Source: Bipolaris cookei (Eukaryota; Ascomycota; Dothideomycetes; Pleosporales; Pleosporaceae). From it: a stretch of DNA of 64,000 bases. The stretch covers positions 552,831 to 616,830 of the forward strand of contig NRSV01000003.1 of the NCBI GenBank assembly GCA_002286855.1, read 5' to 3'. Below the pieces are notes generated by a model. That model was not told where the DNA came from. It saw only the letters and a program-made list of their open reading frames with translations, and made no database searches. Below, piece by piece: positions 45,437 to 55,343 of the stretch. Numbering within the stretch: the stretch's first letter is position 1; each line of letters starts with the position of its first letter. The position numbers and the translations under genes are program-made.

Positions 45437-47691
45437 ATGCCACAGGACCTCAAGAAGTTGATGCCCCAGGCAAAGACGTACAGGTCTGGTCCCTACACCT
45501 GCGAGGTCCCCAATGCCCCAGAGGTAGATGGCGAGACGGTACCGCGCCGTAACAACGCGGCCAAAGATGGCCTCATCCTGAAGCCCCACGACGACGTCTC
45601 GACTCTCTACGACATCCTGCGACACTCGGCCGCAAAGTTCGGAAATGCAAAGGCCGTCGGTGCGCGTCGCATCGTCAACGTACACGAGGAGACGAAGAAG
45701 ATCAAGAAAATGGTCGACGGCAAGGAGCAGGAAGTCGACAAGAAGTGGCAATATTTTGAGCTCAGCCCCTACAAGTACAAGAGTTTTGTCGAGTTTGAGC
45801 AAATGGCTCTCTCGGTTGGTGCAGGTCTCAAGTCGCTAGGCTTCGAGCCACAAGACAGGTTGCACCTCTTCGCCGCCACCAGCATGCAATGGCTGGCTTC
45901 TGCTCACGGTAAGCAAACGCGCAGCATGCGTGCACTGATACGACCCTAATCACTTATCCAGGTGCGCTTTCCCAGTCAATGGCTATTGTTACTGCCTACG
46001 ACACGCTTGGAGAGGAGGGCCTCAAGCACTCTATGCTTCAGACCAACGCAAAGGTCATGTTTACCGACCCAGAGCTGCTGCCCCGGCTCGTGAAACCCAT
46101 GAACGAGGCCAAGGACGTCAAAGTAGTCATTTACTGCACAAAGAACGACCCCAAGCAAAAGGACATTGATACCCTCACCCAGGCGCATCCCCACTTGAAA
46201 GTCATCAGCTTCGACGACCTGGTCAAGCTGGGTGAGGAGAACCCCGCAGAGCCAATCCCGCCAAAGGCAGATGACCTGGCCTGTATCATGTACACTTCTG
46301 GATCTACTGGAACCCCCAAGGGTGTTATGATCAAGCACCGCAATGTGGTTGCTGCCAGTAAGTACTCTCAGATCTGCAATTACAACGCGTCCCATGCTAA
46401 CCATGTACTCAGTTGCTGGTGTCGATGTCATTGTAGGAAAGTACCTTGGACCTGGCGATGTGCTCATCACCTATCTCCCCGCCGCACACATCCTCGAGTT
46501 CGTGTTCGAAAACGCCGTGCTCTACTGGGGAGGTACCATGGGTTACGGTACCATCCGCACACTCTCCGATCAATCGGTGCGAAACTGTGCTGGTGACATC
46601 CGTGAGCTAAAGCCCACCGTCATGGTTGGTGTTCCCCAGGTATGGGAGACCATCAAGAAGGGCATCATCAACAAGGTCGAGGCAGGAGGCGCGCTCAAGA
46701 GCAACATGTTCTGGGGTGCCTTTGCAGCCAAGGGTTTCCTCTTGGGCTCTGGCCTTCCCGGTAGTGGTATTCTCGATGCCATTGTCTTCAACAAGGTCAA
46801 AGAGGCCACGGGTGGCAGGCTCCGAATCTGCATGAACGGTGGCGGTCCCATTGCAAAGGAAACCCAGCGCTTCATCTCCATTGCCATTACACCTATGATC
46901 AGCGGCTACGGTTTGACCGAGACTTGCGCCATGGGTGCGCTCATGGATCCTCTGGCTTGGAACGAGAAAGCTCTTGGCGAGATGCCCGGATCAATCGAGA
47001 TGAAGCTGGTTGATTTTGCCGATGCTGGGTACTTCTCCACCAACAAGCCTCCTCAGGGTGAAATCTGGATTCGTGGTGGCGGTGTCGTTGAAGGCTACCT
47101 GGACATGCCCGAAGAGACCAAGGAAGCCTTCACTGAAGATGGCTGGTTCAAGACTGGTGATGTAGGCGAGTTCAATGCCAATGGAGAAATCCGCATCATC
47201 GACCGCAAAAAGAACCTTGTCAAGACGCTTGCTGGAGAGTACATTGCCCTCGAAAAGCTCGAGTCTGTCTACCGATCTGCGCCTATTGTCGCAAACATTT
47301 GCGTCTACGCTGCTCAGGACCGCCAGAAGCCCATCGCCATCATCGTGCCCACTGAGCCACAGCTCAAGAAGATTGCCGCTCAAGTCGGCGTCACTGGTGA
47401 CCACCTTGAGGAGCTCGTCCATGACAAGAAGATCAACTCGGCTGTGCTGAAGCAGCTGCAAGAGGCGGGCCAAAAGGGTGGTCTTGCCAGCTTTGAGATG
47501 ATAGAAGGCGTTGTCTTGGCTGACGAGGAATGGACACCACAAAACGTAAGTCTAGATGGATTCAGTAAACGTGAAAAACAAGATTGCTAACATTCTTCTA
47601 GGGCCTGACCACCGCTGCGCAGAAGCTCAACCGCAAGGGCATCTTGGAACACTACAAGAAGGAGGTTGACCAAGCTTACGGCAAGTCTTAG
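45437..47691 (+). CDS. FAA1: Long-chain fatty acyl-CoA synthetase, Faa1/Faa4 type
   Basis: Exons 45437-45908, 45962-46357, 46413-47545 and 47602-47691 give 696 aa, as expected for Faa1/Faa4. The AMP-binding P-loop YTSGSTGTPKGVMIKH sits at about 267-282. ITYLPAAHILEF follows, then the adenylate motif ISGYGLTETCA, the hinge GWFKTGDVGEF and the fatty-acid signature RIIDRKKNLVKT with the catalytic Lys region at the C-terminus (KLNRKGIL). Known role: ATP-dependent activation of imported or endogenous long-chain fatty acids to acyl-CoA at ER, lipid-droplet or plasma membranes. The initiator MPQDLKKLMPQAKTY fits the family; the longer upstream in-frame Met at 45329 lies in a hydrophobic leader-like stretch and is less likely. 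Faa1 and Faa4 cannot be told apart here. Confidence 0.93.
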
Positions 47692-48050
47692 AGTCTTGTG
47701 ATATCCGGTCGAGTATGGGTGGGTGAGTGAGTAAGTAAATGAAGGGGAGGGCCTGGATTGTTTTGTCTTGTAATGTTTCACGATGGGACTCTACTCTTTG
47801 ACCATGAACACTCAAATCGATGTAATTATATCCCTTTTAGTATAGCTTTAACGCACTGGGGGGGGGGGGTGGGGCGGCGTAATTTGAATCACAAAAATAT
47901 ATTATCACAACACTATGTGGACTACTTTAACACTAGTAGATATACCACTGGGGTGTTAACTTGACACTGAGCGATGTTGTCTATAAACAACTTCGTCGTG
48001 ATCACATAGTCCCAAGGAAAAGCAGATCATACACCAAATCCACACCCGCT
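47692..48050. other. Convergent 3' region
   Basis: It separates the 3' ends of the acyl-CoA synthetase and ketoreductase genes. A G10 run followed by TGGGG lies near 47859-47874. Nothing else was recognised. Confidence 0.6.
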
Positions 48051-49134
48051 TTACTGCTTCTTTGCTTCGCGCTCCGCCTTCCTGAGTGCACGCTTTCGAA
48101 TGTTCTCATGCATGCCTCGGTTGACTTTGACAACCGTGTGCGAGCGCTCGCCCAGGAAGCGGGAGAGGAACCAGTGCATGAGACCATGGCTCCAGTAAGG
48201 CGTGCTTGTAAATGCCACACCCTGCGCACCTCCACTCCTTCCAACCTTGCTCAGCGTGGCGCTGACAAATTGCTTTGGGTTGGGCACGAGGGCAGATGTC
48301 TTGCGGATCTTGGACATGGCCGTGGTCACAAGGTGAGACTGGACACATTGCACGTATACGCCGTGGGGTTCCAGCTCGGATGCGAGGGCCGTGGACCATT
48401 GCTGCAGGAATGCCTTACTGCCAGAATAGGTTGCGAGGAGCGGAGTGGGGAAGAAACCTCCGAACGAGGCCATGGTCAAGACCAGACCGCGCTTGCGAGA
48501 GACCATGCCGGGAGTGACAAGTTGTGTCACGCGTAGTGTAGCCATACAGTTGATCATGATGATGTCGGTCATTTCTTGCTTAGGTGTCTCAATAAACGGC
48601 ACGGGGATGCTGTGGCTCAGTCCGACGTTGTTGACCAAAATGCTGACATCAAGGCCTTCGATCAGCTTCTTCATGTTAATGTAGTCAGAATCCTTGTTCT
48701 GGGCAAAGTCCATGGCCAGCGTCTTGACGGCGATCTTGGGGCCATATTTCGAGGTGATTTCGGCGGAGAGGGAATCTAGCTTCGATTGGGTGCGCGAGAC
48801 GAGGATGAGGTTGTAGCCTTTGGCTGCGAGAGACAGGGCGAATTCCTTGCCAATACCATCTGAGGCACCAGTGATGAGGACCCAGGTACCGCGGGGTCCG
48901 AAGGTACTGAGCTGGTGGTGGGGTCAGAATTGCTCAATGCCCGCTGAGGTGAGTTGAGAGATTGCATACCGACTTGCCTGGCAGCACAAACAAGCTGAGG
49001 AGAACTCGAACAGTGCTGATGACGGGTGCTGCAAAAGATGCAATGCCTACGAGCAAGAAGCCATAAATGGCGGCCTGCACGAACGAGTTGCTGGCATTAA
49101 TGTGCACACCAAAGGTCTCGGTGAGGGCTTCCAT
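48051..49134 (-). CDS. IFA38: Very-long-chain 3-ketoacyl-CoA reductase
   Basis: Exons 49134-48970 and 48911-48051 give 341 aa. One membrane segment at about 18-48 (AIYGFLLVGIASFAAPVIST) is followed by a short-chain dehydrogenase fold. It has the NADPH loop TGASDGIG (69-76), NNVGLS, and the catalytic Y217-x3-K221 in TYSGSKAF; the Ser is in LTMASFGG. The lysine-rich C-terminus (RKAEREAKKQ) resembles ER-retention tails. Known role: the second step of the microsomal fatty-acid elongation cycle (yeast Ifa38/YBR159W, human HSD17B12), needed for sphingolipid very-long-chain acids. It is divergent from RPS11 across 266 bp and convergent with the acyl-CoA synthetase gene. Confidence 0.94.
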
Positions 49135-49400
49135 AATGACACCGAATCGCAGCAAAAACAAAAAGTGCTCTGGAGAAGTAACGGGACAATGCTCAGTGTT
49201 AACAATAACAAAGTCTCCTCTGTTGGTCTTACCAGTCCCCCTCGGCCCTAAGCCCTGCCGAGGTTGGTGGGCGGACTAGCGCGGCACTAGCCACCGGGGC
49301 CGGAAAAACATGTCGCCCATGGACACTTCCTAAGCGAGTCCATAGTGGAAATTATGAACGACCGACAACGAAAGCACGACAAACCACCCGATCCGCAACC

Positions 49401-50094
49401 ATGGCCACCGAACTCACGTACGTGCTGCGATAACACGAGCGACTTCGACAATTGCTGACTGCGAAAAACAGTGTCCAGTCGGAGCGCGCTTTCCAGAAGC
49501 AGGTACTAGACGTCCACTGCGCGATTCGACCACATGCTCGATACTAACGCGATGCGATAGCCTCACATCTTCCTTAACCACAAGGTCGGTGGACCGCGCA
49601 AGAACACCCGCTCCAGGAGATGGTACAAGGACGTTGGTCTGGGCTTCCGTACCCCCAAGACCGCCATTGAGGGTACCTACATTGACAAGAAGTGCCCTTT
49701 CACCGGCATGGTCTCCATCCGTGGCCGTATCCTTACCGGCACCGTCATGTCTACCAAGATGCACCGTACGTCAACTTTTCTCAAGCCCTGGAGATGCGAT
49801 TTAAAAAAGAGCCCAACAGGGCGAAACTACAAGGATCTGGAAGCATTTTGATACTAATGAATACCAGGCACCTTGATCATCCGCCGTGAATACCTCCACT
49901 TCATCCCCAAGTACTCCCGTTACGAGAAGCGCCACAAGAACCTCGCCGCTCACGTCTCGCCCGCTTTCCGTGTCGAGCCCGGTGACCAGGTCGTCGTTGG
50001 CCAGTGCAGGCCCCTCTCCAAGACCGTCCGCTTCAACGTCCTCCGTGTCCTCCCCCGGAAGGGAAAGGCTGCTAAGCAGTTCAACAAATTCTAG
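49401..50094 (+). CDS. RPS11: 40S ribosomal protein S11 (uS17)
   Basis: Exons 49401-49417, 49472-49502, 49561-49765 and 49868-50094 give 159 aa. It starts MATELTVQSERAFQKQPHIF and contains GGPRKNTRSRRWYKDVGLGF, then the uS17 core HRTLIIRREYLHFIPKYSRY and ends VLRVLPRKGKAAKQFNKF. This is a small-subunit rRNA-binding protein contacting the 18S 5' domain. The 17-nt first coding exon and the concentration of introns at the 5' end are typical of fungal ribosomal-protein genes. It shares a compact divergent promoter with IFA38. Confidence 0.97.
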
Positions 50095-50510
50095 ATGGAT
50101 TTAGAAAAGGGATGGTGTAACGGTTCATGATCAGCAAAGGAAAGAAATGTGGCTGAGGCGGAGCGTGAATGGTTTTCGATATGGTCGTCAAAACTCGGCA
50201 TTAGGGTTGAGGAATCTGGAGTCCAATGGGCCATGTATGTTTCTTCAGCTACGATCAATGAAAGTCCTCGAGTGGTCAAACAAGCCACCGAGGCGGGTCA
50301 AAAGTCCACAATGAGGCTGCTGATTGTACGTGACTGGTGGAAGCTTTTGCTTTGTGTCGTGGTCTCATTGTGCTTCTGGAAATCAATGGAGGTGATTACA
50401 CTATTCAAGTGAAGGAATGCTTGCTACGAAGAATCTTACAACAGGTAGAGAAGCGCTCAGCTGTCCATTAGCACCATGATATTTATACTAGTCCCTAAAA
50501 ATCACCATGT
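50095..50510. other. Convergent 3' region between RPS11 and ERG28
   Basis: 416 bp, short ORFs only, no feature recognised. Confidence 0.6.
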
Positions 50511-51044
50511 CTAAGCCTTGACATAAAAGCCCCATTGCGTAAACATCCAAATCAGACTCGTGTTCGCAACCACAACCGGCCCAACCAACGGCTTCCCCCA
50601 CCTCGCTGTCCCAAACACCAACCACTCGCTCATAAAGTGTGCCCAAGCCACCGCATAACTCCACATGGCCAACTGATACATGGCTGGGTCATTGATATTG
50701 TACGCCGCATAGAACCGTATCAACGACGCAAGAAGCGTCCACGTCCCAAACGTGCGCGACGACAGTGCCGTTACGTGCTTGGGGATTGTTGGCGGAGGAT
50801 CAATGGGCGTCGGGTTGTATATGCGCGAGGTAAAGGCTAGCGTGCTGTAGGCTTGAATGCTGTTTCCGATGGATACTACCGAGACCTTTAAAGGGGGAGG
50901 CGTTAGCTTCTTTTTTGCGTGTAGTTGTGACATGAAGCGTGGTGCATTTGTAGGGCTGAGGGGTTCAGGAGAGAGACGTACAAAGAGGAGCCATTTTGGG
51001 AGGAGGCCTTCGGCTTGGGGGAGGTAGGCTTGGATTGCTTCCAT
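50511..51044 (-). CDS. ERG28: Ergosterol biosynthesis scaffold Erg28
   Basis: Exons 51044-50982 and 50885-50511 give 145 aa, the usual size. The spliced protein reads LLPKWLLF|VSVVSIGNSIQAY and continues with SRTFGTWTLLASLIRFYAAY, YQLAMWSYAVAWAHFMSEW and a last helix ending WMFTQWGFYVKA, so about four membrane segments. Erg28 is the ER membrane anchor that tethers the C-4 demethylation enzymes Erg25, Erg26 and Erg27. The retained intron stays partly open, so simple ORF calls insert a false 52-54 residue segment after the first exon. Confidence 0.94.
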   Translation of the reverse strand: MEAIQAYLPQAEGLLPKWLLFVRLSPEPLSPTNAPRFMSQLHAKKKLTPPPLKVSVVSIGNSIQAYSTLAFTSRIYNPTPIDPPPTIPKHVTALSSRTFGTWTLLASLIRFYAAYNINDPAMYQLAMWSYAVAWAHFMSEWLVFGTARWGKPLVGPVVVANTSLIWMFTQWGFYVKA

Positions 51045-51669
51045 TTTTTTCGGAGGGGGTTGCGATTGAGAGGGTCCTGGGGGAGAGGAAGGGGGTTTTA
51101 GGGAGGAGACGCGTTGGTGGTGGCCTTGCGTCGTTCGCGGGTTGATGGTGGTGCTGGCTGCAGAATGGAGATGTGGCCTGTGCTGAGGGTATGGTAGTTT
51201 ACCAAAAGTTCCATTTGAAACTCTAGTCTATTTCGTATTTAAAGAAGGACTGAATTGGTTGTGTCTGTAGATGGGACTATAAAGAATACGATAGGTATCT
51301 CCAATGGCCTCCTGTGCTACCAGAATCGCAACGAATTTTTTGTCCGTATGCAGTACTGATCGCGACCCAAGATAACTGTGGTACGCTTGCTATGAAAAGT
51401 ATATCTCTCTACTCCAGCGAGCATCACACGATACGGAACTCACCGCACATCAAACTATCAATAGCAAGATGATAGCCAAGATGAACATGGAGAAGAAACG
51501 CGTTTCTCCTATCGGTGAAATGCCTGAAGTAGTTAGTTAACTCCTGACTGACCCACCGTGTCTCATCTCACTGTAATACTCCAGCCTTCTTCACAATGCC
51601 CATTGTATATCCTCTTGCTGATAATTCTTTCTTTTCTTTTTGGAACTTTCAAAATATCCATAGGTCAAT
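51045..51669. other. Divergent promoter of ERG28 and the LCCL gene
   Basis: 625 bp between divergent starts. A short ORF from 51596 is not in the frame of the LCCL protein. No other feature was seen. Confidence 0.5.
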
Positions 51670-53502
51670 ATGCGGAAACCTCTGTACCAGGACGATGATG
51701 GAGTCCAACTTGATGACGAGGCCAACGACGACAGAGACCGTGCGGCCGATGGAGATGAAGAAGCACACTTACTACGAGAAGAGATGGAATTTGAAGATAC
51801 CGTTCCTCCAGCATCGAAGAAGCTGCGTACGCGTCGACAACGCTTTCTGGACTTTTTGCGTGGGCCGCAACCTCCTCGGATTCAAAACATCGACCCGTAT
51901 TTCCCACAGATTCAAAACGGCCCGGTTGAGTGGCTTGAAAGCCAAGGACTCAACAGGCCTATCTCACTCGTCGCTGTGCTACTTCCCTGGCTTCTTATCT
52001 TCACCTGGTTCCTGACTGCCCAACTGCCGCTGCAAGACGGCGACGGTAACGATGTAATCAGCCTAGGTTGCGTCGATACATTGTGGGAACGCAAGAACGA
52101 ATGCGGAATCGACGGCATCGATTGTCGTCCGTTTAGCAACCATTCTTTTGCTTTCCAGTGCCCGGCGAAGTGCAGAGATGTCCAGCTTTTGAATCCGCAT
52201 ACCGTTGGACCGGTTCAAGTCAACTACCGCCCTCTAGTCGTCGGAACGGGACTTTATCGTGGCGACAGCTTTTTATGCGCCGCAGCTATCCACGCGGGGA
52301 TTGTCGATGACCACCAAGGCGGCGGGGGTCGCATCAAGCTAATGGGAGGTCATGACAATTTTGCTGGCACAAAGCACCACGGTATCGAGTCTATTCCGTT
52401 CGACTCGTACTTTCCGCTCTCCTTCTCCGTCGTTTTCGACGACGGGTTTCAGCCACCAGCCGATCCCCGCTCAGCCTTGCTTCCCATCACTATCCTCTCT
52501 ACAGTTGTGCTCGCCATATTTTCCTCTTCACCGAAAATCTTCTTTCCCATCTTCACTCTGATTTTTGCTCATGTGAGCTTCGTCTCCGACCCACCGCCCG
52601 CATTGCATCTCAATACGACAGTATTGCCAGATCATATTTCAATGTTCGCGAAGCGTCTTTTGCCGGCCATGTTCGTAATGGTGGTAATGTACTCCAGCAC
52701 AATAAAGCGGACGCTAGCTGGTTTGAGTGCTCACATTGAAAAGGCTGTGTTCTGGCTTGGAGGCTTTTGGATCGGCGCATTATCGAATTACACGTTTGAC
52801 TGGATCCCGATTTCGCGACTCACCGCTCATGATCTCGAACAGCAGCCTGGCGCGAAGCTGGCGTTGGCAATCATCGTCTTGTTATTGGCTGTGATTGTTG
52901 TGGGCCAGGCATACTGTTTCTGGCTCGAAGGCCGCCTGATCCGCTATCTGGGTCTGTATGGCCTATTTATCCTAGCAATCATTGTCTGTCTGATGATTCC
53001 AGGTGTCAACTTGCGGATCCACCATTATATTCTGGCACTTTTGCTGCTTCCCGGGACGAGTCTTCAGACGCGGCCTTCGCTGTTCTTTCAAGGCCTCTTG
53101 CTCGGTCTTTTTGTGAATGGCATAGCGCGATGGGATTTCGATTCTGTATTGCAAACCTCTGCTGCTCTGCGTGCTGATGCAAAATTCGAGTCGGTGGTCC
53201 CGCAGATAACAGAACCGCTCATTGAGGTAGAAAATGATGCTCTATTTGTGACGTTCAACTTTACTACGCACCCATCTGATGTTGACGGTATGAGCGTCCT
53301 TGTAAACGATGTGGAGCGCGCCCGTGCCTTCTATGATAGTGAAGGCAATGGCCTTTGGGATATCTTTGAATGGAGGAGAGATGTGGATAGTGGGTTGAAT
53401 GAGTACTTCCGGTGGGCCTATATACGAGGCGGCTACACCCTAGATTACTCAAAACCAGGTACATTGTTTGCTAATGGTAGCTGGAATTCTGAAATCATGT
53501 AA
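51670..53502 (+). CDS. LCCL-domain multi-pass membrane protein
   Basis: Single exon, 610 aa. An acidic cytosolic N-terminus precedes TM1 at about 97-117 (LVAVLLPWLLIFTWFL). An LCCL domain occupies about 145-230, with CGIDGIDCRPF, FQCPAKCRDV, the family-typical VGTGLYRGDSFLCAAAIHAG and GGRIKL. At least seven further hydrophobic segments span about 265-475. A soluble C-terminal part follows (NDALFVTFNF, GLWDIFEWRRDVDSGLNEYF) and resembles an extracellular beta-rich domain. This LCCL-plus-TM architecture is widespread in filamentous fungi but lacks an assigned biochemical function; a plasma-membrane or secretory-pathway location is inferred. The start is the first Met of the frame. Confidence 0.87.
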   Translation: MRKPLYQDDDGVQLDDEANDDRDRAADGDEEAHLLREEMEFEDTVPPASKKLRTRRQRFLDFLRGPQPPRIQNIDPYFPQIQNGPVEWLESQGLNRPISLVAVLLPWLLIFTWFLTAQLPLQDGDGNDVISLGCVDTLWERKNECGIDGIDCRPFSNHSFAFQCPAKCRDVQLLNPHTVGPVQVNYRPLVVGTGLYRGDSFLCAAAIHAGIVDDHQGGGGRIKLMGGHDNFAGTKHHGIESIPFDSYFPLSFSVVFDDGFQPPADPRSALLPITILSTVVLAIFSSSPKIFFPIFTLIFAHVSFVSDPPPALHLNTTVLPDHISMFAKRLLPAMFVMVVMYSSTIKRTLAGLSAHIEKAVFWLGGFWIGALSNYTFDWIPISRLTAHDLEQQPGAKLALAIIVLLLAVIVVGQAYCFWLEGRLIRYLGLYGLFILAIIVCLMIPGVNLRIHHYILALLLLPGTSLQTRPSLFFQGLLLGLFVNGIARWDFDSVLQTSAALRADAKFESVVPQITEPLIEVENDALFVTFNFTTHPSDVDGMSVLVNDVERARAFYDSEGNGLWDIFEWRRDVDSGLNEYFRWAYIRGGYTLDYSKPGTLFANGSWNSEIM

Positions 53503-53801
53503 AGGGTTCAAGGAATCGAGATATTATTCTGTCGCGTCATATTTTCTCATCACGAGGTCCTGTTGTGACCGTTGTCATTCTTGAGTGCTTGAACACTTCT
53601 CACTCGCTACGGATTATTGTGATCCATGGTAGCAAATCAGTTGACTTACTTGCATATCTGTTGAGGTGACTACAACGATCAAGGGGCGAGACAGCCTTCA
53701 TGTGTATATAACGTGTCTTTCTGCTCGTAGTTAGTTTGTCCACTTCAAAGCATATCCTCCTCAGCACAGTTTCCTGATTCATCCTCTCGGACTACTCCAA
53801 G

Positions 53802-54711
53802 ATGGTAAGTCAGAATCTCAATGTCTCTCCAAATCTGTATAATTACATAAAACTATTTGATCAACATGGGAATACAAGAGAGCTTCCGGTCAATTACATT
53901 GCTAATCATACCTTCTAGTACGGCATACTCGTCAACGCTACTGCAGCTCTTGCAGCACTTGATACCCGACAGAACAAGAGCTGTCCTGCTCAGCCTACCT
54001 GCCCCCGATGGAACGGCTGTATCGCCACTGCCACTAATGGCGGTGTCTTCAAGCTGAACTGCATCACTGACTTTAATGGTCCCGTCATTGGCACTGCCCA
54101 GGTAAATATAGCACCACCCGTTGACAATGAGAAATGGAAATACTCATGAGTTTCTATACGCAATGTAGGCCAGCATCTTCGTCGACTGCGCCGATGCATG
54201 CTCTCGCCGTACAAACTGCACTGCCTTCAACCTGAAAGACAACTTCTGCTACCTTCTCGGCAAGGACGTTGGCACGCCCCGTGTATCGTACGTATACCCT
54301 TAACACCGCCATACTCATCACCAATCACCATGCAGAACCAACAACGTCAACGCCGGCACCCAAGTCAAGCCAGCGACCGAGTTGGAGCCCGCCCCTGGCA
54401 GCTCCGTCTGCGAGACCGAGATCAACTGTCCCCATGACGACTATTGCCGCTTCAACACTAACGGCCAGTCTTATATTAGTCGTTGCAACTACGACTTCTA
54501 TGGTGGTGACCTTGCTATCGGGCAGACGACGTCGCTTGCAGAGTGTGCGAATCGATGCTCGCTCCTGAATGGTTGCGTTGCTGCGACTTGGGTTGGCGGG
54601 ATATGCTATCTCAAGAATGATCAGTATCAAGTTGTTTATAACGCTTTTGTCGATAGTGGGTTTTTTCTCTCGTTTCGCTTCAGGGCGTTTGGGGCTGACG
54701 CGATGTACTAG
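53802..54711 (+). CDS. Secreted apple/PAN-like cysteine-rich protein
   Basis: Exons 53802-53804, 53919-54101, 54169-54287 and 54336-54711 give 226 aa with 14 or more Cys. The first coding exon is exactly the ATG, followed at once by GTAAGT. The joined N-terminus MYGILVNATAALAALDTRQ is a short, weak secretion signal. Two apple-like units follow: CPAQPTCPRWNGC with CADACSRRTNCTAFNLKDNF, and CETEINCPHDDYCRF with CANRCSLLNGCVAATW. Such proteins are secreted and may bind wall polymers or proteins; the function is unknown. A TATATAA box about 95 bp upstream of the ATG supports this start. All exon phases close. Confidence 0.75.
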
Positions 54712-55343
54712 GTGTTTATCTTGAACGCTAAGACGAAGTGTTTCGGACGATGAAGTGGCATCCCTGGGTGTACAATCTTTATCTGAGCAGGTGATGGCTC
54801 GGGAGTGGAATCGGATACAAAATCTTCGTTTGCAGGGATTTTTGGCTTGCTGTTCGGGCTAAGTAGTAGGATTGGTAAGAACTGCACCTTATTTCCGAGT
54901 GTTCCTTTGTGGTGGGAAATCGTGGAGATGGATTAGTTCTCTACCAGATCTACGTAACTGGTTATTGAGATACCGAGTAAATGGTCAAATTTATTCAATA
55001 TAATCAGGTGCTATCGAAGTAAAGTGATGTTAACTGCTCAAATAAGCCTTGATGGTGCTGCAGAAGGTACCATAATATTTGGATGAAGATCACGACAATT
55101 TGGGATGATCATTCTGACAACCACTTGGCTAAGGCCAGTAGAATAGATTTTGAATTTTAATGAACTGCAAGGATGAATAGAAGTTGTTGAGAGTACGAGA
55201 TAATGGGAGGGCCCTTATGTCCGCTTATCGCAGCTGATAGGTACGCCCCACTAACCATCACGGTGACTCAACCAACCACCGCCTATATAAAGCTAAGAGC
55301 CCCACAAGAGCCTCGTTGTAGTGTTCCTACGTTCTACACCTCA
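54712..55343. promoter_or_regulatory. P450 promoter with TATA box
   Basis: AT-rich interval. CCTATATAAAGC at about 55282-55293 is a good TATA box about 55 bp upstream of the P450 ATG at 55344. That makes the in-frame upstream Met at 55203 unlikely to be the start. Confidence 0.6.

Noticed and set aside
55203..55343. 47-residue N-terminal extension of the P450 from an upstream Met
   Set aside because: It would place the TATA box inside the coding region and put a polar stretch ahead of the membrane anchor.
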